From the NCBI GenBank assembly GCA_964527775.1, contig CAZGQS010000010.1:7554-71553 (forward strand): 64,000 nucleotides of DNA, given 5' to 3'. Positions 53,489-60,881 of this stretch are shown here, piece after piece; the stretch's first letter is position 1; each line of letters opens with the position of its first letter. The notes under the pieces are model-generated. The model saw nothing but the letters and a program-made list of their open reading frames with translations. It did no database searches and was not told the DNA's origin. This DNA comes from VMCP01 sp964527775. Lineage in GTDB: Bacteria > Bacteroidota > Bacteroidia > NS11-12g > UBA955. A program made the translations under genes and the position numbers.

Positions 53489-55066
53489 ATGAAGAAAATC
53501 GCATTTTTTAGCTTTATTGCCTCATTTATTTTTAATCAGACATACGCTCAAATTATTCCGTATTCGGCTCCTGCTGAGCGACTTGAATACAAAGCAAAGC
53601 GCACCAAAGAGTCAGGAGTTTTTCCAAAACACCGTAACACCACTTGGGACGGTAGAGTACCAGGAACTTACAACATTCGCTTCAAAGTCAAAGGGCTTAA
53701 ACCCGGCGAAACAGTCTATCTAGCTGACCACCACATTGGCGGCAAATACCTTCGCGACACCGCGATTATTGACAAAAAAGGTTTGGCCACCTTTGACGGG
53801 ACCAAACTTCTTCAACGTGGAATGTACCTGTTTGTTTTCCCAGAAAAGAAAGATTATTTTGAATTCCTGATCGATGATGATCAAGATTTCACCATCTCTA
53901 CAGATACCTCTTATTATGAGCACCTCTACTACAAAAAAATGAAGGTAGAAGGGTCAGAAGAAAACCAAAGATTTGTGGAATATCAATTGGGTAAATCAGG
54001 CATCGTAGAAAAAATCATAGAAATTGACCAACAACTCAAGGCTGATTCTAGCGATGAAAATTATGCGAAACTCAATCCCCTAAGAAATCAATATCTTGAC
54101 GATAAAAACAAGTTTGATAGCTTATACATTGCAAAAAATCCAAGTGGCATGTTGGCTCGATTCTTAAATTCCATGATTCCCATTAGAATTCCTGAAGCAC
54201 CCACATTAGAAGATGGCACTAAAGACAGCACTTTCGGATACAGATACTACCGTGCCCACTACTGGGACAATGTTGACTTCAACGAAGATGCCTTGGTTCG
54301 CATGCCAGTGAACAGTTTAAAACAAAAACTGGATGCCTTTTTTGATAAAGTTATTGTTCCAGACCCTGATACCTGCATTCAAGCATGTAATTTTTTATTA
54401 GAAAAAACCCGCAATTCTATTGAAAACGAGAAATATGTTATTTGGTACCTAACCAACCGTTTTGAATCAAGCAATATCATGGGATTAGACAAAGTATTTG
54501 TGCAAATGGCCATCTCACAATATTGCCAAGGAAGAGCTTGGTGGGTTGATAGCTCATTGGTCAAAAGCATGTGCGATAATGCTTACCGAAGATCTTCTTC
54601 CCTCATTGGAGAAAAAGGCGCTGACATGCAGTTGAAAAATCAGGATTCGGTTTGGATTAACACCAACAGCATCAAAGCACCTTACACCATCATTATGTTT
54701 TGGGATCCTACCTGCGGACATTGTAAAGAGGTAATGCCAAAAGTGGCTAAGCTCTACGAAAAAAATAAATCAAAAGGCTGGAAAGTCATCACTCTTGCAT
54801 CGGGCGATAAAAAGAAAGAATGGTATGATTATTTAGCCAAGCACCCTGAAATCAGCGAGTTCACCAACCTAATTCGTGGGGAGGTATTATCTCAAAAGTA
54901 TGCAGATGCTCTTTCTTCCTATTACGTAATTGCGAGCCCCACTTTGTACATCCTAGATGAAAATAAAAAGATTGTGGCCAACCGAATTGACGTTGACAAA
55001 ATTGAAGAATTTATTGCTCACTTAGAGGAGGTAAAATCTTCATCAGCTCGTCAGCGTAAAAAGTAA
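53489..55066 (+). CDS. Exported thioredoxin-like protein with DUF4369-type N-terminus
   Basis: A 525-residue exported protein (signal peptide ending QTYAQ). An N-terminal beta-domain (about 50-150; FKVKGLKPGETVYLADHHIGGKY, FEFLIDDDQDFTI) resembles DUF4369, a helical middle (about 170-385) follows, and the C-terminal domain is thioredoxin/TlpA-like with active site FWDPTCGHCKEVMPK (CGHC) and cis-Pro in VIASPTLYIL. It is a periplasmic thiol-disulfide oxidoreductase of the kind common in Bacteroidota. The 3' end overlaps a convergent barrel gene by 56 bases. Confidence 0.85.
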   Translation: MKKIAFFSFIASFIFNQTYAQIIPYSAPAERLEYKAKRTKESGVFPKHRNTTWDGRVPGTYNIRFKVKGLKPGETVYLADHHIGGKYLRDTAIIDKKGLATFDGTKLLQRGMYLFVFPEKKDYFEFLIDDDQDFTISTDTSYYEHLYYKKMKVEGSEENQRFVEYQLGKSGIVEKIIEIDQQLKADSSDENYAKLNPLRNQYLDDKNKFDSLYIAKNPSGMLARFLNSMIPIRIPEAPTLEDGTKDSTFGYRYYRAHYWDNVDFNEDALVRMPVNSLKQKLDAFFDKVIVPDPDTCIQACNFLLEKTRNSIENEKYVIWYLTNRFESSNIMGLDKVFVQMAISQYCQGRAWWVDSSLVKSMCDNAYRRSSSLIGEKGADMQLKNQDSVWINTNSIKAPYTIIMFWDPTCGHCKEVMPKVAKLYEKNKSKGWKVITLASGDKKKEWYDYLAKHPEISEFTNLIRGEVLSQKYADALSSYYVIASPTLYILDENKKIVANRIDVDKIEEFIAHLEEVKSSSARQRKK

Positions 55067-55613
55067 GTCCACCAGACCAATAAGACCCCGAAAAATAGGC
55101 ACCAGGAGTAGCCGAAATACGGATTCCTACTCCTGCTGCCACACCTATAAACTTCCAAACTCGGTAAGAGGCGTATACTCCGGTCTCTACTGGAACAATC
55201 ATCTTAGAATAATATTGTTCCTCACCGTCAACGGTGCGCTTAATATCGGCGCTTCCTATTCCCAATTGAACTGTTTGATTCACCTGCCAACGGTAAGTGT
55301 GATACCACCTGTATTCACCGGTGGCGCTCAAATAAAAGTACTTGTAAGAATTCTGAGCCAGAGCATCGGTAAAAGCTGTTGCATAAATTCCACCATAAAG
55401 AGCCGTTTTCTTATAATCCATCCCAGCCCTGATTCCAAAAATATTCACGGGCTGCGCAAGAACGTATGATTGTCGACCGTCTAAGCTGCCCGAAAACTCA
55501 GGTTTATTCTTCAAACTCAACAAAATACTGTCTTTCATAGACCACTTTTGACCAGATAAAACATTAAATATCAAACAACTAACACCAAACAACAATGCAA
55601 TCTTTTGCTTCAT
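55011..55613 (-). CDS. Outer-membrane beta-barrel protein, unknown
   Basis: A 200-residue protein with a signal peptide (MKQKIALLFGVSCLIFNVLSGQ) and short alternating strands (FGIRAGMDYKKTALYGGIYATAF, YKYFYLSATGEYRWY, GVYASYRVWKFIGVAAGVGIRI). The pattern is that of a small barrel. The 56-base overlap with the thioredoxin-like gene covers its last 18 codons, so its ending is constrained by both genes. Role unknown. Confidence 0.65.
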   Translation of the reverse strand: MKQKIALLFGVSCLIFNVLSGQKWSMKDSILLSLKNKPEFSGSLDGRQSYVLAQPVNIFGIRAGMDYKKTALYGGIYATAFTDALAQNSYKYFYLSATGEYRWYHTYRWQVNQTVQLGIGSADIKRTVDGEEQYYSKMIVPVETGVYASYRVWKFIGVAAGVGIRISATPGAYFSGSYWSGGLTFYADELMKILPPLSEQ

Positions 55614-55645
55614 ATTACGGCAAAATTAGTTTAATTTCGATTGCT

Positions 55646-55653
55646 TAACTTTG
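55646..55653 (+). promoter_or_regulatory. -7 box of the 55668 barrel gene
   Basis: TAACTTTG fits TAnnTTTG, 14 bases before the ATG at 55668. Confidence 0.5.
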
Positions 55654-55667
55654 CACTCTCTAAGATT

Positions 55668-56537
55668 ATGAATAATTTGAGGTTTCTTTTCGGGGGATGT
55701 TTCCTCTTCTTCGCCATCCAAGCACAAGCTCAAATAGGGCGTAAACCCATCACCCCCGATTTAAACGGACAACCAATTACTCCAAATTTTCAAAAAACAA
55801 CCACTCCAGGCACTAATCCAACGACTTCTACTGATAACAATGCCAACAGCGCAACGCAGCCTGCGCCTCAACCAATCATTATCCAACAAAACTCCGAAAA
55901 AAAAGAAATCATCATCAACAAGCCCAAAAAAGGCGACTGGTTGATTGAAGGCCTTGCTCAGGTCAGTTTCGGAAATGACCCACTTATGGTACGATTTGAT
56001 GATATTAAACTCCGACTGTTCAACGAAGACCTCAGGGTATACAGAGTTAGAGGAATTATTAATACAACCACAGAAAATCGCACCTTTGAAGAATCTCGCG
56101 GACAACTAGTAGAAGTAAAAATTACAGACCAAGACATTCACGGGGCTCTAGGAGTTGAGTTTCACTTGAAATCAAAGAACAAACATGTGTCTCCCTATTA
56201 TGGTGCAGAAGTCATGCTCATCATGCGTACTCAAGGTATCAAAGGAACCAACACCGATGACGGCCGCACCTATAAGTTTCAATATTCATACAACGAAACC
56301 ATCAGTCGCACGGGTATCTACGCCGGCGGATTTGCTGGACTTGACTATTACCTGAATTCAGACTTCTACATCGGCACTGAAATTCAAGCAGGCTTCTCTG
56401 CCTTAAACATCAGAAATTCAGGCAAATCAGTCTCCGTGGGCAATAGTCTCATCTCTCAAATAGGTTTTTATTCCGGAAATGAAATGAGCTTAGGCTTCAG
56501 TTATTCTCCTGGAATTCGTATTGGTTATAAATTTTAA
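55668..56537 (+). CDS. Outer-membrane beta-barrel protein, unknown
   Basis: A 289-residue exported protein: signal peptide NNLRFLFGGCFLFFAIQAQA, a low-complexity Thr/Asn/Pro stretch (about 24-70), then a barrel (WLIEGLAQVSFGN, LGVEFHLKSKNKHVSPYYGAEVML, SRTGIYAGGFAGLDYYL, YIGTEIQAGFSAL, LGFSYSPGIRIGYKF with C-terminal Phe). It is the first of two similar barrels in tandem; the next starts 19 bases after its stop. One CGGGGGA word lies in its signal-peptide codons. Confidence 0.75.
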   Translation: MNNLRFLFGGCFLFFAIQAQAQIGRKPITPDLNGQPITPNFQKTTTPGTNPTTSTDNNANSATQPAPQPIIIQQNSEKKEIIINKPKKGDWLIEGLAQVSFGNDPLMVRFDDIKLRLFNEDLRVYRVRGIINTTTENRTFEESRGQLVEVKITDQDIHGALGVEFHLKSKNKHVSPYYGAEVMLIMRTQGIKGTNTDDGRTYKFQYSYNETISRTGIYAGGFAGLDYYLNSDFYIGTEIQAGFSALNIRNSGKSVSVGNSLISQIGFYSGNEMSLGFSYSPGIRIGYKF

Positions 56538-56541
56538 TTCA

Positions 56542-56549
56542 TATTTTCG
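56542..56549 (+). promoter_or_regulatory. Possible -7 box of the 56556 barrel gene
   Basis: TATTTTCG, one mismatch to TAnnTTTG, six bases before the ATG at 56556. Confidence 0.4.
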
Positions 56550-56555
56550 CTCACG

Positions 56556-57230
56556 ATGAGAAAAATTCTATTTGGTTTGGCTTTGGCCATTGCGGGAACG
56601 ACTGCGGCGCAGAATTACAATCCCAACTCAAAAAATACTCTTGAGGTCAATGTCAACCTTCAAACAGGCACCAGCCCTATAAGCTTCGATGCTCCTAGCC
56701 TTCGTTTGAGAAGATTCATCAAAGACGATCTCGCTCTTAGAGCTTTGGTGGCCGTCTCCACATTCTCTAACACAGACCGTATTTATGATGCAGGCAATCG
56801 CGCGAATTTTGGCATCACCACACAGAACAACTGGAATTTCAACATTGGTGTGGGTGCAGAAAAACACATCAAATCCACTGATAAACTTAGCGTATATGTA
56901 GGCGCGCAAGCAATGTTTGCCACTGGTGGTGGATCATTTAAAGGAACCAACACCACCAACGGATTCACCTACGTCTCAGGAGGCGAGTTTAAAAACTCTA
57001 TTTCTGGGGGATTTGGATTCGGACTGATGGGCGTATTTGGTGCAGACTACTATTTCACCAAAAACGTCTATGTAGGAAGCGAAATCTCTTTCGGCTACAC
57101 TTACCAATTCAACGGATATCAGCTCAACTGGAATAACCAAACAAACACCGCCACCGAAACTCAACTTGCCACTACCATGGGCCTCGGCATTGCCGTTAAT
57201 CCAGGCGTGAGATTGGGTGTAAGGTTTTAG
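56556..57230 (+). CDS. Outer-membrane beta-barrel porin-like protein
   Basis: A 224-residue exported protein (signal peptide MRKILFGLALAIAGTTAAQ) with strands typical of a small eight-stranded barrel (NTLEVNVNLQTG, LSVYVGAQAMFA, GFGFGLMGVFGADYYF, VYVGSEISFGYTYQF) ending VNPGVRLGVRF. It resembles the preceding gene product, especially GADYY..NVY.GSEI, so the two are likely duplicates. It ends at a short repeat island. Confidence 0.78.
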   Translation: MRKILFGLALAIAGTTAAQNYNPNSKNTLEVNVNLQTGTSPISFDAPSLRLRRFIKDDLALRALVAVSTFSNTDRIYDAGNRANFGITTQNNWNFNIGVGAEKHIKSTDKLSVYVGAQAMFATGGGSFKGTNTTNGFTYVSGGEFKNSISGGFGFGLMGVFGADYYFTKNVYVGSEISFGYTYQFNGYQLNWNNQTNTATETQLATTMGLGIAVNPGVRLGVRF

Positions 57231-57232
57231 GA

Positions 57233-57283
57233 TTTAGTCTTTGGTCTTTGGTCTTTGGCGGACAGCCGATCACCGATTACCTA
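57233..57283. repeat. Mosaic simple-repeat island 4
   Basis: A short island with GTCTTTG units followed by CAGCCGATCACCGATTACC, between convergent barrel genes. It shares the GGTCTTTGG and GATCACCGAT vocabulary of the other islands. Confidence 0.85.
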
Positions 57284-58291
57284 TCACCTAACAACAATGC
57301 CCCACTCTACAAAATCAGGTTCGTCAAAGATGAATTTGCGGTGAAAGTGGGTTTTGAAGCGAGTGCGCAACTCTACGTGTTGTGACAATCGGTAATCTAA
57401 ACCTAGGCCTTGATAAAACATGGGTTTGGTAGATGTTATTGGGCGCAAAACGTAAAAGCCTATATCTGTTCGAAAAGCCATTCTGCCCATCAATATGAGG
57501 TTTCCTGCTCGAAGGGTGACTTCGGAATTTTGAGGATATTTGAGCTCTGTGGGTTGACCGTTTGATTTGTAGAAGTAGGTTGGATCCGTGATCCATTCTA
57601 TGCCTACATCCCAAGCTCGGCGATTGGTTTTTTGGAACCGATAGGCAGCTTCAAGATTCCAAACCAAATGGGTTCGATCATAAAAGAGGCTGTGTTGCCG
57701 AAGGCCGAGTTTTAGTCCCATACTGAAGGGATAAGCAAAAAACTTCTGCTTCACTCTATATATTGGTTGGATTTTTCGGGATTTGGGCGAGAACACCAAA
57801 CCAGCGAAGCCCATTCCTTGATTGAAATTGAGGTTTGGAAACCTACTGTTAGCCGAATTGATGTTGAACAAACGATAGCCCGCTTGAATGGCCAACGAAG
57901 ACGAAATTCCGAGTTTGATCCCGGCTTCGGCTTCGGTTCTGATAGACGATTTTGTAGCAAATCCGTAGCTCAATTGTCCATAAACTCCAAAAAGATCTGC
58001 GAATGCATAGGTGACACCAAAACGGGGAGAGATGTGGCCCAAAGGAACTGGATTTAAAAAGTTCATGTAGGTACCGTAGCCCAATTCTATACCGAGGTAG
58101 GGTGTTAGGAATCGTTTTTTCTTCTTGGTGAATCCTTGTTGTCTTTCTAGGAAGGCTTCCCAATCAGCTCCCAATTTGAGCGCTGCAGAATTTCCCGATG
58201 AGGCAGCTACATTGGCAAATAGGTCACGCTGTGAATTTAGGCGTAAAAACGTCCCCAGAAAGAAAAAAAGAAGAGCAAAAAAAGGCTTCAT
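57284..58291 (-). CDS. Outer-membrane beta-barrel, PagL/acyloxyacyl hydrolase-like (tentative)
   Basis: A 335-residue exported protein (signal peptide ending RLNSQ) with regular barrel strands (YLGIELGYGTYMN, GVYGQLSYGFATK, LGISSSLAIQAGYRLFNIN, LGLDYRLSQHVELRTRFKTHFHRK). The end, KTHFHRKFIFDEPDFVEWGIVVR, resembles the KTH...E.GI end of PagL-like lipid A deacylases in Bacteroidota, with possible catalytic His and Glu; I am not certain. It overlaps the exosortase-partner gene by four bases (ATGA) and is the last gene of the exosortase operon. Confidence 0.6.
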   Translation of the reverse strand: MKPFFALLFFFLGTFLRLNSQRDLFANVAASSGNSAALKLGADWEAFLERQQGFTKKKKRFLTPYLGIELGYGTYMNFLNPVPLGHISPRFGVTYAFADLFGVYGQLSYGFATKSSIRTEAEAGIKLGISSSLAIQAGYRLFNINSANSRFPNLNFNQGMGFAGLVFSPKSRKIQPIYRVKQKFFAYPFSMGLKLGLRQHSLFYDRTHLVWNLEAAYRFQKTNRRAWDVGIEWITDPTYFYKSNGQPTELKYPQNSEVTLRAGNLILMGRMAFRTDIGFYVLRPITSTKPMFYQGLGLDYRLSQHVELRTRFKTHFHRKFIFDEPDFVEWGIVVR

Positions 58292-58731
58292 GACTGACCT
58301 TCTTTAGCAGCAAAATAATTGGCGTAAAGAAAGAAGAAAACCGAATATAACGGCGAAGCAATCAATCCAATAACGTTATTATAAATGGCTTGTAGAGCAG
58401 ATATTTCGAAAGCAAATTGTCTAAAAAATCCAATTAAAAGACAAACTATGTCTAGAGCAGCTAGGAATACCCAAAACTGCATGGGATAGTTACCGTTGAG
58501 GGACTTTTTTAAGTGCAAATAATTCACGAATGCCATGGAATACACTGCCAACTCTCTGACTAAGAACCGAATTGGACCCGATTCAAACAAGCCTCCATCC
58601 CAAATAGATTGAAGAATGAATTTTTGATTGACATAGTAATAGGCAATATAAATGACCCAAGATGCGGCGAACCATGGAAAGTACCGCAGAAACTTCTGGG
58701 TTATGCTCTTCTCTTGAGGTAAATCAACCAT
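58288..58731 (-). CDS. Exosortase-associated membrane protein
   Basis: A 147-residue inner-membrane protein with about four hydrophobic segments (FPWFAASWVIYIAYYYV, LAVYSMAFVNYLHL, FWVFLAALDIVCLLIGF, SPLYSVFFFLYANYFA). By itself it is not diagnostic. Its 31-base overlap with the exosortase gene and its size match the small partner proteins found beside Bacteroidota exosortases (XrtF- or XrtX-associated membrane proteins), so the name is based mainly on context. Confidence 0.65.
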   Translation of the reverse strand: MVDLPQEKSITQKFLRYFPWFAASWVIYIAYYYVNQKFILQSIWDGGLFESGPIRFLVRELAVYSMAFVNYLHLKKSLNGNYPMQFWVFLAALDIVCLLIGFFRQFAFEISALQAIYNNVIGLIASPLYSVFFFLYANYFAAKEGQS

Positions 58732-59231
58732 AGGGCAAACATAATGAGATAAACTACGATTTGGAAAACTGTTTTGTGAAAGAATTCGAAACTCTTAGGG
58801 TCCCAAGTGATGATTTGGAGCAATAATGAAACTCTTAAAACGTTGGTGCCGAATAAAATAATGACACCAATTACTGAATAAAGCGCTTTTCTTTTCCAGG
58901 GGATATCTGGGAAGACTAAGATGAAAGAAACATAGAGATAAAAAATGTCCCATCCGTTGCAGGGCCAACCAATGAATATTCTACCAACCGAATCTTTGAC
59001 GTTGTAGCAAACGTAGTTGGTGGCGCCATAATGTTCCCCATAAATCTTGGAGGGTTCACCCGAAATAAAGGCAGACACCCTTCCGCTGGCCGAAGCCAAT
59101 ATTCGGGTGAAGAAATTTTGCACTTCGTAGTGATCTGCGATGAAGATCCAGCCAAGAATAGCAATGATGGCATTGCGAAGAAACAGTTTTTGTTCTCTCG
59201 AAAGCTGAGGAAGATTATTCAGAAGAGCCAT
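58701..59231 (-). CDS. Exosortase family transpeptidase (XrtF/XrtX-like)
   Basis: A 176-residue inner-membrane protein with the exosortase catalytic triad in the right order: Cys91 in GWPCNGWDIFYLYVSF, Arg133 in GTNVLRVSLLLQ and His152 in FEFFHKTVF. Exosortases cleave C-terminal sorting signals (short motif, membrane helix, basic tail) and transfer proteins to the surface, often in strains that make exopolysaccharide. ATG 59231 follows a TAACTTTG box; the TTG three codons upstream lies inside the box. It forms one operon with its partner membrane protein and a barrel. No polysaccharide genes and no obvious substrate are in the window. Confidence 0.85.
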   Translation of the reverse strand: MALLNNLPQLSREQKLFLRNAIIAILGWIFIADHYEVQNFFTRILASASGRVSAFISGEPSKIYGEHYGATNYVCYNVKDSVGRIFIGWPCNGWDIFYLYVSFILVFPDIPWKRKALYSVIGVIILFGTNVLRVSLLLQIITWDPKSFEFFHKTVFQIVVYLIMFALWLIYLKRRA

Positions 59232-59237
59232 TTCAGG

Positions 59238-59245
59238 CAAAGTTA
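59238..59245 (-). promoter_or_regulatory. -7 box of the exosortase operon
   Basis: TAACTTTG fits TAnnTTTG, six bases before the ATG at 59231 and two bases after the SRPBCC stop. Confidence 0.5.
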
Positions 59246-59246
59246 C

Positions 59247-59699
59247 CTAACCCGGAAATAACTCTTGCAATTTTTTATATCGGTAATCAAAAATATTCTT
59301 AACCTTGGCATGCACAAATAAAGCTCCAGCAATGTCTCCCAAAATACTCTTACCAATATCGTAATGCAGAATGTCGGTCATTTTCACACCACCTTCAACT
59401 TCTTCGAAGTGGTGTTCGTGGTGCCATATGTTGTAGGGACCTTTGCGCTGCTCATCAACAAAAAACTGCCTATCCTTAATGTGTGTGATCTCGGTACACC
59501 AATCCATCTGAATGCCCAAAAGCGGACTAATCTTGTAGGTAATAAACAAACCCTCATACATCTTCTCGGGCACTTTTGAAGTGATTTTGAAGGTCATATC
59601 TTCAGGGGTAATTTCGTTCAAGTTCTTGGGCGACGAAAAAAAGTCCCAAGCCAAATCAAGGCTGATGGGTAGAATTTGTTCGGTATATATTCTTCTCAC
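59247..59699 (-). CDS. SRPBCC/START-like ligand-binding protein
   Basis: A 150-residue protein with the SRPBCC fold pattern of the 'cyclase/dehydrase-like' group: LPISLDLAWDFFSSPKNLNEITPEDM, then YKISPLLGIQMDWCTEITHIKDRQFFVDEQRKGPYNIWHHEHHFEEVEGGVKMTDILHY. Such proteins bind hydrophobic ligands; the ligand here is unknown. It starts with GTG at 59699, four codons before the conserved region, right behind a 16-base palindrome. It lies 16 bases upstream of the exosortase ATG. Confidence 0.83.
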   Translation of the reverse strand: MRRIYTEQILPISLDLAWDFFSSPKNLNEITPEDMTFKITSKVPEKMYEGLFITYKISPLLGIQMDWCTEITHIKDRQFFVDEQRKGPYNIWHHEHHFEEVEGGVKMTDILHYDIGKSILGDIAGALFVHAKVKNIFDYRYKKLQELFPG

Positions 59700-59704
59700 G
59701 TTAA

Positions 59705-59720
59705 ACTAACAATTGTTAGT
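59705..59720. promoter_or_regulatory. Perfect 16-base palindrome before the SRPBCC gene
   Basis: ACTAACAATTGTTAGT is a perfect inverted repeat without spacer, five bases upstream of the GTG start at 59699. The size and position suit an operator for a dimeric repressor such as a TetR-family protein; no such regulator gene is in this window. Confidence 0.5.
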
Positions 59721-59737
59721 GTGTTTGGTTTTTATTT

Positions 59738-60055
59738 CAGATGTCAGCTGTCCGCTGAGACTTTGAGACTTTGAGACTCACGCTTCGCTATGACTGTGAG
59801 CAAAGATCCGGCCATTAACTTTCAGCCGTCAGCCCTCAAGACTCAGCGGTCAGCTTTCAGCGATCGACCGTCAGCGGTGGCTATGCCGCAAAGCTGCACC
59901 GAAGGTGCCAAGCAGCGCAAAGCGCAAGTCCTAGCGAAGCGTGAGTCCAATAGTCACCTACATAGCCATCAGCTGTCAGCTGTCCGCTGTCCGAGGTCGG
60001 CTGTCGGCTGTCGGCTGTCGGCCAAAGACCAAAGACCAAGGACTAAGGACCAAAA
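59738..60055. repeat. Mosaic simple-repeat island 5
   Basis: Words GTCAGCTGTC, GACTTTGA units, GCGAAGCG, CACCGAAGGTG, GCGCAAAGCGC, CTATGCC, TCAGCCGTC, GGCTGTC units and CCAAAGA/CTAAGGA follow one another over about 320 bases. It lies between tandem minus-strand genes, ending at the stop of the 60056 gene. No gene is seen in it; an 89-codon open frame through it is a repeat artefact. Confidence 0.9.
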
Positions 60056-60718
60056 CTAAGGTCTCAAGACCGACATCAGTTTCAACTGCTCTCTAGCGAT
60101 GTCGTTCCAGCGGTGCTCATCTGGGGTGGCGTGCCACCATAAATCGATCATATGTCCCTCGTAAAAAACGATGTATCTGCGCCCTGTGATGACGGTTTTC
60201 TTGACGAGTTTAAGCATTTCGTTGTTGTAGATTTCACATTTGACGGTGTAACTCAACGCGGGCCGACCCCAAAGACTGTCGCATTCCAAAAAGCCGAGCT
60301 CTACATTTTTATAGGCATTCTGGAGGGCCGCCATGTGTTTGGCCTGACTATCGGCACCAAATTTAAAGACAATGTTTGAGATGGTATCGTTCTTAATATC
60401 TTTTAGGAACTGCGCATGAGTGGCATCACTCCAGCCGCGAGGAACGGGAAAGTAAATGCGCATTTCGAAGTGCGTTGCTTGCGCATCAAAATCATTGACC
60501 CCCTTGCTTTTGTGCTTGAAGAAATAACCACGCGGATTCACCTGATTGACCGTTTGGATGTGCGGATGCACCGATTTCATTTGCAACAAGGGAGCCGGAG
60601 TTTCTACTTGGTTTGTTCCGTTGCTTGGGGACTCTTCTGCAGGTGGCAATTTCCCGTACTGTGCCCATGCGCAATTGGTCAACATAAAAAAAGCCGCCAA
60701 GAATCTAAGAGATTTCAT
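60056..60718 (-). CDS. Exported protein, unknown
   Basis: A 220-residue protein with signal peptide MKSLRFLAAFFMLTNCAWAQ, a Pro/Glu/Ser-rich linker (about 22-60) and a globular domain (FEMRIYFPVPRGWSDATHAQFLKD, VELGFLECDSLWGRPALSYTVKCEIYNNEMLKLVKKTVITGRRYIVFYEGHMIDLWWHATPDE). The pattern suggests an alpha/beta fold like PsbP- or LpqN-type lipid-binding domains, but I cannot assign one. The start at ATG 60718 follows a perfect TATCTTTG box. Confidence 0.7.
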   Translation of the reverse strand: MKSLRFLAAFFMLTNCAWAQYGKLPPAEESPSNGTNQVETPAPLLQMKSVHPHIQTVNQVNPRGYFFKHKSKGVNDFDAQATHFEMRIYFPVPRGWSDATHAQFLKDIKNDTISNIVFKFGADSQAKHMAALQNAYKNVELGFLECDSLWGRPALSYTVKCEIYNNEMLKLVKKTVITGRRYIVFYEGHMIDLWWHATPDEHRWNDIAREQLKLMSVLRP

Positions 60719-60724
60719 TGGCGG

Positions 60725-60732
60725 CAAAGATA
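60725..60732 (-). promoter_or_regulatory. -7 box of the 60056 gene
   Basis: TATCTTTG fits TAnnTTTG, six bases before the ATG at 60718. It sits at the edge of repeat island 6, so the -33 region falls in or next to repeat sequence. Confidence 0.5.
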
Positions 60733-60737
60733 ATGTA

Positions 60738-60880
60738 CTACTATCAGCTTTCAGCTTTCAGCCGTCAGCGGGCAGCTTTCAGCGGGCAGCCGTCTGCTTT
60801 CAGCCGTCAGCCTAAGACCTAAGACCAAAGACCAAGGACCAAGGACCAAGGACCAAAGACCAAGAACCAACGTCCAAAAA
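60738..60880. repeat. Mosaic simple-repeat island 6 after katG
   Basis: CTATCAG, CTTTCAG, CAGCCGTCAG, GGGCAGC units, then CCTAAGA/CCAAAGA/CCAAGGA units, ending two bases before the katG stop on the minus strand. Confidence 0.9.
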
Positions 60881-60881
60881 C

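Noticed and set aside
59790..60059. 89-codon open frame on the plus strand
   Set aside because: It is the translation of repeat island 5, with the same RPRTKDQ-type tail. No promoter or family signal.
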